Part shown: positions 7,956-15,964 of the stretch, piece by piece | Layout of the letters: each line of letters opens with the position of its first letter | Numbering within the stretch: position 1 is the first letter of the stretch | Assembly: GCA_947374485.1 (NCBI GenBank) | Contig: CANCCF010000025.1 | Location: forward strand, 1 to 35,116 | DNA: 35,116 nucleotides | Direction of reading: 5' to 3' | DNA from: Comamonadaceae bacterium | GTDB taxonomy: Bacteria > Pseudomonadota > Gammaproteobacteria > Burkholderiales > Burkholderiaceae_C | Notes under the pieces: model-generated | What the model saw: only the letters and a program-made list of their open reading frames with translations | Databases searched by the model: none | Told to the model about the DNA's origin: nothing | Position numbers and translations under genes: made by a program

Positions 7956-9335
7956 TCAGGCCAGCGCGGCAGGCGCGTCCTGCAGCAGGCGCTCCAGGGT
8001 GTGCACACCGGCCCCGATTTCAGCCAGGGAGCGCGCGGCATTGAGGCTGATGCGCACCGCATGCGGCGCCGCCGTGCGGCCCACGGCAAAGTGGTCGGCC
8101 GTGCGCACCAGCACCCCGGCCTGGCGCAGCGCCGCCGCAAAAGGGCCTGCGCGCCAGGGCTCGGGCAGGGTCAGCCAGATAAACGGTGACTCCGGGTCAC
8201 TCGTGAACTCCAGCCCCTGCAGCAGCGGCAAGGCCACGGCCAGGCGCTCCTGGATGGCGGCGCGCTGCGCGGCGATCAGGTGCCCGGCCATGCCACTTGC
8301 TATCCAGTCGCTGGCGATTTCCGGCATCAATGGCGCCACCATCCAGCAGTCGGCACGCATGCTGGCGGCCAGCTTGCTCAACCACGCAGGCGCAGCTTCG
8401 ACATAGCCCACGCGCAAGCCCGGCCCTGCCACCTTGGAAAAGCTGGACAACAAAAACGACTGCTCTGGCAGCAGCGTGGACAGCGCGGGCAGTGGTGCCG
8501 CCTGGGCTGCTGCGTGCACCGCGTCCTCCATCAGCAGCAGGTTGTGGCGCGAGGCCACCCGGGCGATGGCCTCGCGCCGCTGCAAGGACATGGTGGCGTT
8601 GGTGGGGTTGTGCAGGCTGGGCGCGCAGTACAGCAGTTTGGCGTCGATGTGGCGGGCGGCATGGTCCAGCGCGTCGGGCAGCATGCCTTCGCTGTCCATC
8701 TCGATGCCCACCAGCTGCAAGCGCATGGTGCGCGCCAGCGCCTGCAAGCCGGGGTAGCTGAGCGACTCGGTCAGCAGCGCATCGCCCGGGCGCGCCAGGG
8801 TGCGCAGCACGCAGGACAGGCCATGCTGTGCGCCGTGCGTCACCATCACCCGGCTGGCGTCGCCGGACAGGCCAAAGCGGCGCAGCCACTGCGCGCCGGC
8901 CTGGCGGTGCCGCGCATGGCCGGTTTCGGGCTGGTAGCTCAGCACCTCGCGCAGCACCTGCGGGTCCGTGGCCAGGCGTTGCAAGGACGCGGCCAGGGCC
9001 TGGCCGTCCTCGGTGGGCATGGCCACGTTGTGCGCCAGGTCCAGCGGCGCAGTGCGGTCCACCAGGGCCTGGGCTGGCTCCGGCGCGCGTACATAGGTGC
9101 CGTCTCCCACCCGGGCAGTGGCCAGGCCACGCTGCTCCAGAATGGCATAGGCATGGCTGACCGTACCCGCCGTCACCTGCAGGCGCTGCGCCAGGCGGCG
9201 CTGAGGGGGCAGGCGCTCGCCCGTGGGCAACTGGCCGTTCAGGATGTTTTGCGCCAGCTCGTCGGCAATCGCCAGGTAGCGGGGCTTGCTGGCGTCGCGG
9301 AAACAGGCTGGGGTGATCAGGTTCTCGGCGGCCAA
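7956..9335 (-). CDS. MocR/GntR-type regulator with PLP aminotransferase-like domain
   Basis: This 459-residue protein has an N-terminal GntR winged helix (~17-82: LPPQRRLAQRLQVTAGTVSHAY, then GDGTYV) and a fold-type I aminotransferase domain. The PLP-binding lysine is Lys301 in SSFSKVAGPGLRVGYV; HNPT (242-245) and Asp271 are other cofactor contacts. Members are transcription regulators that sense amino compounds or PLP and usually bind direct repeats near their own promoter. The start is TTG at 9335, with AAAGGAG 9-10 bases upstream and no better ATG. It is divergent from the GMC dehydrogenase gene and convergent with soxG, so either flank, or both, could be its target. Which one is inference. 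Confidence 0.9.
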   Translation of the reverse strand: MAAENLITPACFRDASKPRYLAIADELAQNILNGQLPTGERLPPQRRLAQRLQVTAGTVSHAYAILEQRGLATARVGDGTYVRAPEPAQALVDRTAPLDLAHNVAMPTEDGQALAASLQRLATDPQVLREVLSYQPETGHARHRQAGAQWLRRFGLSGDASRVMVTHGAQHGLSCVLRTLARPGDALLTESLSYPGLQALARTMRLQLVGIEMDSEGMLPDALDHAARHIDAKLLYCAPSLHNPTNATMSLQRREAIARVASRHNLLLMEDAVHAAAQAAPLPALSTLLPEQSFLLSSFSKVAGPGLRVGYVEAAPAWLSKLAASMRADCWMVAPLMPEIASDWIASGMAGHLIAAQRAAIQERLAVALPLLQGLEFTSDPESPFIWLTLPEPWRAGPFAAALRQAGVLVRTADHFAVGRTAAPHAVRISLNAARSLAEIGAGVHTLERLLQDAPAALA

Positions 9336-9368
9336 GGGTGCTTGCTCCTTTGTTACGCAAGTGGAATG

Positions 9369-9429
9369 TGCAATTACTCAAACTGGCTGCATTGAAGGCA
9401 TGCAATTCAGGCCATAGTATGCGCAATCG
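9369..9429. promoter_or_regulatory. Divergent control region with repeated GCAAT words (candidate MocR sites)
   Basis: The 130-base gap between the mocR-type gene and the GMC gene holds four related words: TGCAATT (9369-9375), TGCATTG (9388-9394), TGCAATT (9401-9407) and GCGCAAT (9421-9427). Repeated half-sites fit the habit of MocR proteins of binding direct repeats. CATAGTAT-GC-GCAAT at 9413-9427 has a near-copy on the opposite strand at 19642-19655, upstream of the ABC binding-protein gene. Binding itself is inferred. Confidence 0.5.
9392..9420 (+). promoter_or_regulatory. Candidate sigma-70 promoter for the GMC dehydrogenase gene
   Basis: TTGAAG (9392-9397) and TAGTAT (9415-9420) are spaced by 17 bases; each matches the consensus at 4 of 6 positions. 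They lie within the cluster of GCAAT words, so a regulator bound there would overlap the -10. The first base of the coding region is 45 bases beyond the -10. Confidence 0.45.
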
Positions 9430-9465
9430 CTACCGTCTCCCGAAGCCACCGAACATACTGACTCC

Positions 9466-11088
9466 ATGACCGCATTCGACTACATCATCGTGGGCGCAGG
9501 CTCCGCCGGCTGCGTGCTGGCCAACCGCCTGTCCGCCAGCGGCACAGACCAGGTGCTGTTGCTCGAAGCCGGTGGCTCTGACCGCAGCCCGCTGATCCAG
9601 GTGCCGCTGGGCTACGGCCTGACCTTTGCCGACCCCCACTACAACTGGATGTACACCACCGAACCCGACCCCGCCCTGAACCAGCGCGCCTCCTTCTGGC
9701 CGCGCGGCAAGGTGCTGGGCGGCAGCAGCTCGCTCAATGCCATGGTCTACATCCGCGGCCAGCAAGGCGACTACGACGACTGGGCCGCTGCCGGCAACAC
9801 CGGCTGGGCCTGGAAGGACGTGCTGCCCTATTTCAAGAAGCACGAAGACCACATCTTTGGCGCCAACGAACACCACGGCGCAGGCGGCGAGCTGCGGGTG
9901 AGCGATTTCAAGGACCAGGTGCACCCCTTGTGCGAACGCTTCTTGATGGCGGGCGAGAACCTGGGCTATGCGCGCACGCAGGATTTCAACGGTGCGTTGA
10001 AAGAAGGCTTTGGCCTGTGGCAGATGACGATACGCGGCGGCGTGCGCGAGTCCAGCTCCAACGCCTTTTTGCGCCCGGCCCTGAAGCGCAGCAACCTCAC
10101 ACTGAAAACCCGGGCGCATGTGACGCGCGTGCTGGTCGAGAACAAAAAGGCCGTGGGCGTCGAATGCCTGGTCGGTGGCGTCCAACAGACCTTCACGGTG
10201 CGCAAGGAAGTGATTCTGTCGGGCGGCGCCATCAACTCACCGCAGCTGCTGCAACTCTCCGGCATTGGCGATAGCGCCTTGCTGGCGCGTGTGGGCGTTC
10301 CGCTGGTGCTGCATGCGCCGCGCGTGGGCCAGGGGCTGCAAGACCATTTGTGCGTGTCCTACTTCTTCAAGTCGCGCGTGCCGACCTTGAATGACAAGCT
10401 CTACCCTTGGTACGGCAAGCTGTGGGCGGGTGTGCGTTACCTGTTCACCCGCCGTGGTCCCTTGGGCATGAGCGTGAACCAGGCCGGTGCCTTTGTGCGC
10501 AGCCGCCCGGGCTTGGAGCGGCCCAACCTGCATTTGTATTTCAACCCGATCAGCTACAGCGCGGCGACCATCGTGCCGGGGCGTTTCAAAATCACCAACC
10601 CGGATCCGTTTTCGGCCTTTCTGATTTCGTTCAACACCTGTGTTCCGACCAGCCGTGGCAGTGTGTCGATCCAGTCAGCCAATCCGCTGGACAAGCCGAA
10701 GATTGAAACGAACTTTTTGACCACCGAGCATGATCTGCGGGATATTGTGGAAGGCTCGCGCATGGTGCGCAGTATTGCCAACAGCCAGCCTTTGAGCGAG
10801 GTGTTGCAGAGCGAGCATCTGCCGGGGGTTTCGGTGCAGTCGGACGCAGACATCCTGAAGGATTTTCGGGCGCGGGCGGGGTCGGTGTACCACGCGTCTT
10901 GTACCTGTGCGATGGGGGCGGATGCTTTGACTTCCGTTGTGGATGCGAGGTTGCGGGTGCATGGGATTGCTGGTCTTCGCGTTGTAGATGCGTCGGTTTT
11001 TCCGAAGGTCACGTCTGGCAATACGAATGGGCCGGTGATGATGGTGGCGGAGAAGGCTTCTGCCATGATTTTGGAAGACAACTTGTGA
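9466..11088 (+). CDS. GMC-family FAD dehydrogenase (choline dehydrogenase-like)
   Basis: This 540-residue glucose-methanol-choline oxidoreductase opens with DYIIVGAGSAGCVLANRLS (FAD ADP-binding fold, residues ~5-23). It has the family signatures GKVLGGSSSLNAMVYIRG near residue 83 and GGAINSPQLLQLSGIG near 250. The C-terminal catalytic pair is His in YHASCTCAMG and Asn in GNTNGPVMM. Such enzymes oxidise primary alcohols to aldehydes using a membrane or soluble acceptor; choline is one known substrate, but many homologues act on other alcohols. Aldehyde dehydrogenases follow downstream, fitting a two-step alcohol-to-acid oxidation. The last ~250 bases are unusually G/T-rich. It is followed by the R2 palindrome, not directly by the next gene. 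Confidence 0.92.
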   Translation: MTAFDYIIVGAGSAGCVLANRLSASGTDQVLLLEAGGSDRSPLIQVPLGYGLTFADPHYNWMYTTEPDPALNQRASFWPRGKVLGGSSSLNAMVYIRGQQGDYDDWAAAGNTGWAWKDVLPYFKKHEDHIFGANEHHGAGGELRVSDFKDQVHPLCERFLMAGENLGYARTQDFNGALKEGFGLWQMTIRGGVRESSSNAFLRPALKRSNLTLKTRAHVTRVLVENKKAVGVECLVGGVQQTFTVRKEVILSGGAINSPQLLQLSGIGDSALLARVGVPLVLHAPRVGQGLQDHLCVSYFFKSRVPTLNDKLYPWYGKLWAGVRYLFTRRGPLGMSVNQAGAFVRSRPGLERPNLHLYFNPISYSAATIVPGRFKITNPDPFSAFLISFNTCVPTSRGSVSIQSANPLDKPKIETNFLTTEHDLRDIVEGSRMVRSIANSQPLSEVLQSEHLPGVSVQSDADILKDFRARAGSVYHASCTCAMGADALTSVVDARLRVHGIAGLRVVDASVFPKVTSGNTNGPVMMVAEKASAMILEDNL

Positions 11089-11112
11089 TGGCTTCTTTGC
11101 TTGGTATCTCTT

Positions 11113-11638
11113 CTTTCGCTGCAAGCCGGGTCTCGCCCCGGCGGGCGAGCTACTTTCTTTTGCTTCGCCAAAAGAAAGTATCCAAAGAAAAGGCGACCCG
11201 GGTGCGCGTGTCCCTTCGCTGCGCGAAGGGCAACCTGCGGTGCTCGCAACAGGCGGGCCGTCTGCAAACTCGCTTCGCTCAAACATGCAGACTGCTTCAT
11301 CCGCCTGTTGCTGCGCTCCTCGGCACGCGCACACGGGTGGTGGGGCCAAAAGACAGAAAAGGCACGCGCGCCGGAACGAACGTTGGAACGAGCGGTAGTT
11401 CCGGCTGTCCTGCCTCCCCCCGCCGTGAGGCCGTGCCGAGCAGCGCAGCGTTGGGCGGATCAGGGCTGGCGTTGTTTGAGGCGATAGCCGAGTTTAGCCA
11501 GACCCCGCCCAACGCGAGCAGCGCAGGGAACCCCGCAGGGGCACGGTCTTCGGCTCGCCTTTCTTTTGCTTACTTTTCTTTGGCGAAGCAAAGAAAAGTA
11601 AGTCGCCCGCCGGGGCGAGACCCGGCTAGCCACGCAAA
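11113..11638. repeat. R2: ~525-bp imperfect palindromic element, second copy of R1
   Basis: This fills most of the 589-base gap between the GMC gene and the beta-hydroxyacid dehydrogenase gene, which holds no other feature. It shares with R1 the outer arms, the three-way-junction arrangement (CCGGGTC 11126-11132 with GACCCGG 11195-11201), the short hairpin (11133-11148) and the long hairpin (11152-11179), plus inverted counterparts at 11603-11618 and 11572-11599. The centre (~11340-11420) is shorter than in R1 and unrelated. Base differences from R1 are matched by complementary differences in the paired strand. The right end lies ~40 bases before the next start codon, as with R1 and soxD. Confidence 0.85.
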
Positions 11639-11677
11639 CAAACACACACCCCAAATAGCAAACCAAAGGACCCCAAA

Positions 11678-12601
11678 ATGACCCTTCAAAAAATCGGCTT
11701 CATAGGCCTGGGCAGCCTCGGCGAAGGCCTGTGCAACAGCCTCGTCAAGGCAGGCTTCGCCGTCACCGTGAACGACCTCAACAAAACGCTGGCCACACGC
11801 CTGCTCGAAGAAGGCGCCGAGTGGGCCGACACCACCGCCGACGCCTGCAAAGACGCCGACGTCGTCATCACCGTCCTGCCCTCCCCGGCCATCTCCCGCA
11901 AAGTGGTCGAAGGCGCGGGCGGCGTCTTCGACAACCTCAAACCCGGTGGCATCTGGATCGAGATGAGCACCACCGACATGGACGACCTGCTGCGCCTCAC
12001 CGAGGTCGCCAAAGCCAAAGGCATCAAGGTATTGGAGTGCCCCGTAACCGGCGGCGTGCACCTGGCCAACTCGGGTGAAATCACCGTGCTGGTGGGCGGT
12101 GAAGAAGGCACCTTCAAACATGTCGAAGACATCCTGCAAACCATAGGCGGCGAAATCATCTACATGGGCAAGATGGGCAACGCCTCGGTGGTCAAGGTGG
12201 TGACCAATATGCTGGCCTTCATCCACCTGATTGCCGCCGGTGAGGCCATGATGCTGCCGGCCAAATACGGGGTCGATCCGGACGCCACCTACCGCGCCAT
12301 CCGCGCCAGCTCCGGCAACAGCTTTGTGCACGAGACCGAGAGCAAGCTGGTGCTCTCTGGCAGCTACAACGTCAAGTTCACCATGGACCTGGCCTGCAAA
12401 GACCTGGGCCTGGTCAACGGCATTGCCGAAAAGCTGGGCGTGCCGCTGGAGCTGGGCAGCATGGCGCAGCAAATATTCCGCCGGGCGCGCGGCCTGATGG
12501 GCGGCAACGCGCAGTCGCCCGAAGTCGTGCGCATGCTGGAAAAAGCCTGCGACCTGGAACTGCGCGCACCGGGCTACCCCACCGAACTGCTGGCTGAATA
12601 G
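11678..12601 (+). CDS. NAD(P)-dependent beta-hydroxyacid dehydrogenase (3-hydroxyisobutyrate dehydrogenase family)
   Basis: This 307-residue protein has the Rossmann motif GFIGLGSLGEGL at residues 7-18. The substrate-site motif ECPVTGGVHLANSGEI is at 120-135, where GGxxGA is more usual. The catalytic lysine is Lys173 with Asn177 (KVVTN), and a second conserved lysine is Lys241 (ACKDLGL). The family reversibly oxidises short beta-hydroxy acids such as 3-hydroxyisobutyrate or tartronate semialdehyde; the actual substrate here is unknown. AAAGGA at 11665-11670 supports the start. It is followed after 9 bases by an aldehyde dehydrogenase gene, suggesting the semialdehyde product is oxidised further. 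Confidence 0.9.
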   Translation: MTLQKIGFIGLGSLGEGLCNSLVKAGFAVTVNDLNKTLATRLLEEGAEWADTTADACKDADVVITVLPSPAISRKVVEGAGGVFDNLKPGGIWIEMSTTDMDDLLRLTEVAKAKGIKVLECPVTGGVHLANSGEITVLVGGEEGTFKHVEDILQTIGGEIIYMGKMGNASVVKVVTNMLAFIHLIAAGEAMMLPAKYGVDPDATYRAIRASSGNSFVHETESKLVLSGSYNVKFTMDLACKDLGLVNGIAEKLGVPLELGSMAQQIFRRARGLMGGNAQSPEVVRMLEKACDLELRAPGYPTELLAE

Positions 12602-12610
12602 AGAAGCACC

Positions 12611-14113
12611 ATGCGCACACCCACCACATGCCAGGAGTGGGCCGGGCTGGCCAGCGGCCTCGCGCTGGATACCGGCCTCTTCATCGACGGCCGGTTTGTT
12701 GCCGCCATGGCCGGTGAGAGTTTTGAGTGCATCAGCCCGCGCAACGGCGAGGTGATTGCAGTCATGGCCAAAGGCCAGGCGGCCGATATCGATGCCGCAG
12801 TGGCTTCGTCCCTGGCCGCATGGCAAGACGGCCGCTGGCACAAGCAGGCACCGCGCGCGCGCATGGCGGTGATGCTGCTGTGGGCCGATCTGGTGGAGGC
12901 GCACAGCAATGAGCTGGCGGTGATGGAGTCCATGGACATGGGCAAGCCGATTGCGGACATGTTCAACATCGACCTGCCCGAGGTGCTCAAAACCATCCGC
13001 TATTTTGCCGAGTGCATCGACAAGGTCGAAGGCGCTGTCACCAGCACCGACGCCTCCGCCCTGCACACCATCACCCACGAGCCGCTGGGCGTGGTGGGTG
13101 CCATCACACCCTGGAACTATCCCATGCTGATGGCGGTGTGGAAGCTCGCACCGATTCTGGCGGCCGGCAACTGCGTGGTGCTCAAGCCCGCAGAGCAGGC
13201 GCCACTCACCTGCCTGCGCCTGGCGCGCCTGTTTGTGGAGGCTGGTGGACCTCCTGGCGTGTTCAATGTGGTCAACGGTTTTGGGGCTGACGCGGGCCGG
13301 GCACTGGCCCTGCACCCGGATGTGCAGAAGATCACCTTCACCGGTTCGACCGCCGTGGGCAAGCTGCTGATGGGCTATGCCGGCCAGAGCAATATGAAAC
13401 GCGTGGCGCTGGAAACCGGCGGCAAAAGCCCGCAGATCTTCATGCCCGACCTGTACGACCTGGACACTGCGATTGACCGCGCCATTGGTGGCATCTTTGA
13501 TAACGCGGGCCAGGTCTGCAACGCCGGTTCGCGCCTCCTGGTACACCGCTCTCTGCACGACCGTTTTGTGGAGCGCTTTGTGGCGCGCACCGACGCCCTG
13601 TACCGCATGGGCGACCCGCTGGACCCCGCCACCACCATGGGCCCGCTGGTCAGTGCCGCGCAAAAGCAGAACGTGCTGAAGAAGATCCAGTTGGCAGAGG
13701 CACAAGGGGCGCGCAGGGTGCTGGGCAGCAACTCCGCCACGCCGCTGGAGGCCGGTGCCTATGTGCCGCCCACACTGTTTGTGGACGCCACCCAAAGCAT
13801 GTCTATCGTGCAGGAAGAGACCTTTGGCCCGGTCACCTCCTTGCAGGCCTTTGACACCGAAGCCGAGGCCCTGGCCCTGGCCAACGATTCCATCTACGGC
13901 CTGGCCGCATCCGTCTGGACGGCCGACCTGAAGACCGCGCACCGCATGGTGGGCGCGCTGCAAGCCGGAGTGGTGTGGGTCAACTGCTTTGGCGATGGCG
14001 ACATGACGCAGCCCTTTGGCGGCTACAAGCAAAGCGGCAACTCGCGCGACAAATACAAGGACTCCCTGCTGTCCTATATGCAACCCAAATCGGCCTGGTT
14101 CAACCTGGCCTGA
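12611..14113 (+). CDS. NAD(P)-dependent aldehyde dehydrogenase (betaine-/aminobutyraldehyde-type)
   Basis: This 500-residue ALDH-superfamily protein has all catalytic residues: Asn169 (ITPWNYP), Lys192 (LKPAEQAP), FTGST at 243-247 contacting NAD, Glu268 (ALETGGKSP) and the nucleophile Cys303 (NAGQVCNAGSR). The C-terminal PFGGYKQSGNSRD is typical of betaine-aldehyde, gamma-glutamyl-aminobutyraldehyde and related ALDHs. It starts with ATG 9 bases after the upstream dehydrogenase and is followed by a second ALDH gene 23 bases later, so the three form an operon. It likely oxidises the aldehyde made by the GMC or beta-hydroxyacid dehydrogenase; the exact substrate is not determinable. Confidence 0.92.
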   Translation: MRTPTTCQEWAGLASGLALDTGLFIDGRFVAAMAGESFECISPRNGEVIAVMAKGQAADIDAAVASSLAAWQDGRWHKQAPRARMAVMLLWADLVEAHSNELAVMESMDMGKPIADMFNIDLPEVLKTIRYFAECIDKVEGAVTSTDASALHTITHEPLGVVGAITPWNYPMLMAVWKLAPILAAGNCVVLKPAEQAPLTCLRLARLFVEAGGPPGVFNVVNGFGADAGRALALHPDVQKITFTGSTAVGKLLMGYAGQSNMKRVALETGGKSPQIFMPDLYDLDTAIDRAIGGIFDNAGQVCNAGSRLLVHRSLHDRFVERFVARTDALYRMGDPLDPATTMGPLVSAAQKQNVLKKIQLAEAQGARRVLGSNSATPLEAGAYVPPTLFVDATQSMSIVQEETFGPVTSLQAFDTEAEALALANDSIYGLAASVWTADLKTAHRMVGALQAGVVWVNCFGDGDMTQPFGGYKQSGNSRDKYKDSLLSYMQPKSAWFNLA

Positions 14114-14136
14114 CATTCCCTTTTTTGGAGACCGCT

Positions 14137-15558
14137 TTGACACACTGCAATTTCTACATCAACGGCGCCTGGTGCGAGCCCGCTCAAGGCGGCATGCTGT
14201 TCCCCATCATCAACCCGGCCACCGAGCAATCCGTGGGCACCGTGGCCATGGGCAGCGCGGCCGATGCCGACCGCGCCGTGGTGGCGGCACGCGCCGCCTT
14301 TGACGCCTACAGCCAGACCACCCTGGCCTACCGCACGGAGATGCTGCACAAGCTGCAAGGCATTTTTGAGCGGCGCTACACCGAGATGGCGCAGGCCATC
14401 AGCACCGAGATGGGCGCGCCCTGGGACCTGGCCTATGACTCGCAGGCCGAGTGCGGCCCCGGCCACATCCAGGCCACGCTGGAAGCGGCGAAGGACTATC
14501 CGTTTGAAGTGAAAAGCGGCAAAGGCGATTTGCTCTGCGAAGCGATTGGCGTGTGCGTGCTCATCACGCCCTGGAACTGGCCCATGAACCAGGTGGTGGC
14601 CAAGCTGGCCCCGGCCCTGTTGGCGGGCTGCACCGTGGTCTTGAAGCCCAGCGAGTTCGCACCGCTCTCGGCCAAGCTGGTGGGCGAGTACATGGAGGAA
14701 GCCGGGTATGCGCCCGGCGTCTTCAACATGGTCTATGGCGACGGCCCGGTGGTCGGTGCCGCTTTGAGCGCCCACCCTGAGGTGGACCTGGTGTCCTTCA
14801 CCGGCTCCACGGGCGCGGGCATTGCCGTGGCCAAGGCGGCGGCCGACACGGTCAAGCGCGTGGTGCAGGAGCTGGGCGGCAAATCACCCAACATCATCTT
14901 TGCCGACAGCGATGTGGACGCGTCGGTGGCACGCGGCGTGAAGCGCTGCATGAACAACACCGGCCAGAGCTGCAATGCACCCACCCGCATGCTGATCGAA
15001 AAATCTGTGTATCAGCAGGCCGTGGCCGCAGCAGTGAAAGCAGGTGCGGAGGTGCGTGTCATCCAGCCTTCTGAGAAAGGCGAGGGCGTGGGCCCGCTGG
15101 CCATGAAGCGCCAGTTCGAGACGGTGCAACGTTTCATCGACATCGGTATGCACTGCGGCGCACGCCTGGTGCTGGGCGGCCCGGGTCGCCCCGAAGGCTT
15201 TGATGTGGGCTACTTTGCCCGGCCCACCATCTTTGCCGATGTGACCAACGAGATGCCGATTGCGCGCCAGGAAATCTTCGGCCCGGTGCTGTGCCTGATC
15301 CCGTTTGAAGACGAAGCCGATGCCATCCGCATTGCCAACGACACGCCCTATGGCCTGGCCGCTTACCTGAGCACGAACGACAAGGCCAAAGCCAGCCGCG
15401 TGGCCCGTCGCCTGCGCGCGGGCAATGTGTCGGTGAATGCTTCGGGCAACGAATACTGCAACCCGTTTGGCGGCTACAAGCAGAGCGGCAACGGCCGCGA
15501 ATGGGGCCGCTTTGGCCTGCAAGACTTCCTCGAATACAAAATCATCAACGGACTGTGA
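14137..15558 (+). CDS. Second aldehyde dehydrogenase
   Basis: This 473-residue ALDH has Asn147 (ITPWNWP), Lys170 (LKPSEFAP), FTGST (221-225), Glu245 (QELGGKSP) and nucleophile Cys279 (NTGQSCNAPTR). The frame is open back to 13975 inside the previous gene, but that would add ~54 residues that do not resemble ALDH. I place the start at TTG 14137, preceded by GGAG (14127-14130) with a 6-base spacer; this gives MTHCNFYINGAW and normal family length. It is clearly divergent from the preceding ALDH, so the pair is not a recent duplication. The gene ends in the family-typical FLEYKIINGL. Downstream is the E1 repeat. Confidence 0.9.
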   Translation: MTHCNFYINGAWCEPAQGGMLFPIINPATEQSVGTVAMGSAADADRAVVAARAAFDAYSQTTLAYRTEMLHKLQGIFERRYTEMAQAISTEMGAPWDLAYDSQAECGPGHIQATLEAAKDYPFEVKSGKGDLLCEAIGVCVLITPWNWPMNQVVAKLAPALLAGCTVVLKPSEFAPLSAKLVGEYMEEAGYAPGVFNMVYGDGPVVGAALSAHPEVDLVSFTGSTGAGIAVAKAAADTVKRVVQELGGKSPNIIFADSDVDASVARGVKRCMNNTGQSCNAPTRMLIEKSVYQQAVAAAVKAGAEVRVIQPSEKGEGVGPLAMKRQFETVQRFIDIGMHCGARLVLGGPGRPEGFDVGYFARPTIFADVTNEMPIARQEIFGPVLCLIPFEDEADAIRIANDTPYGLAAYLSTNDKAKASRVARRLRAGNVSVNASGNEYCNPFGGYKQSGNGREWGRFGLQDFLEYKIINGL

Positions 15559-15627
15559 AATTTTCACCATGACGAGTCTTTGCCTTTCAGCGTCATCGGA
15601 GCGATAGCTTGAGCAGGCTTATGCACG

Positions 15628-15883
15628 CCGCTGCCAGCGGGGCAGATGTTTCCGTCCGTGTCCCCCGCCCCTGCGGGGCTCCTCCTTTACCTACCGGAAA
15701 CATCCACCCCACTGTCATCGGCAGCCTGCAGTGTTGGAACGCAATGACTGGGTACCGAACACCTTCGTTCGCCAACAGCTTAGGCAGACGCAGGACGGCA
15801 TGGCGCTCTGCGACGGTAGGTAAAGGAGGAGCCCGCAGGGCGGGGGACACGGACGGCGCAGAGTGCCATGGCGGCCTGCGTCC
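15628..15883. repeat. E1: ~255-bp double-hairpin repeat, inverted relative to E2
   Basis: This occupies most of the 406-base gap after the second ALDH, where no gene is visible. Two copies of one core (CCCCCGCCC then a small loop then GGGC then TCCTCCTTTA) face each other, at about 15659-15689 and, inverted, 15821-15848. The left core is framed by ATGTTTCCG (15646-15654) and CGGAAACAT (15695-15703); the right core by CTCTGCG (15806-15812) and CGCAGAG (15857-15863). The reverse complement of the whole segment aligns with E2 (17173-17425) from end to end, including the non-core middle. Confidence 0.8.
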
Positions 15884-15964
15884 AGCAGCCCAACACCCCA
15901 TGCAGAGGTGCCAACCGGCCATTTATTTTGAACAGATCAACAGCTGAAAAAACAGGAGACCACC

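Noticed and set aside
10675..11681. Open frames across R2 and the 3' end of the GMC gene
   Set aside because: Same repeat-derived peptides as in R1; they overlap a well-supported gene on the other strand or frame.
11570..14143. 857-codon open frame antisense to the hydroxyacid dehydrogenase and first ALDH genes
   Set aside because: It is the GC-rich antisense shadow of strong third-position bias; His/Gly/Val/Ala-rich translation without domains, and the sense genes have complete catalytic motifs.
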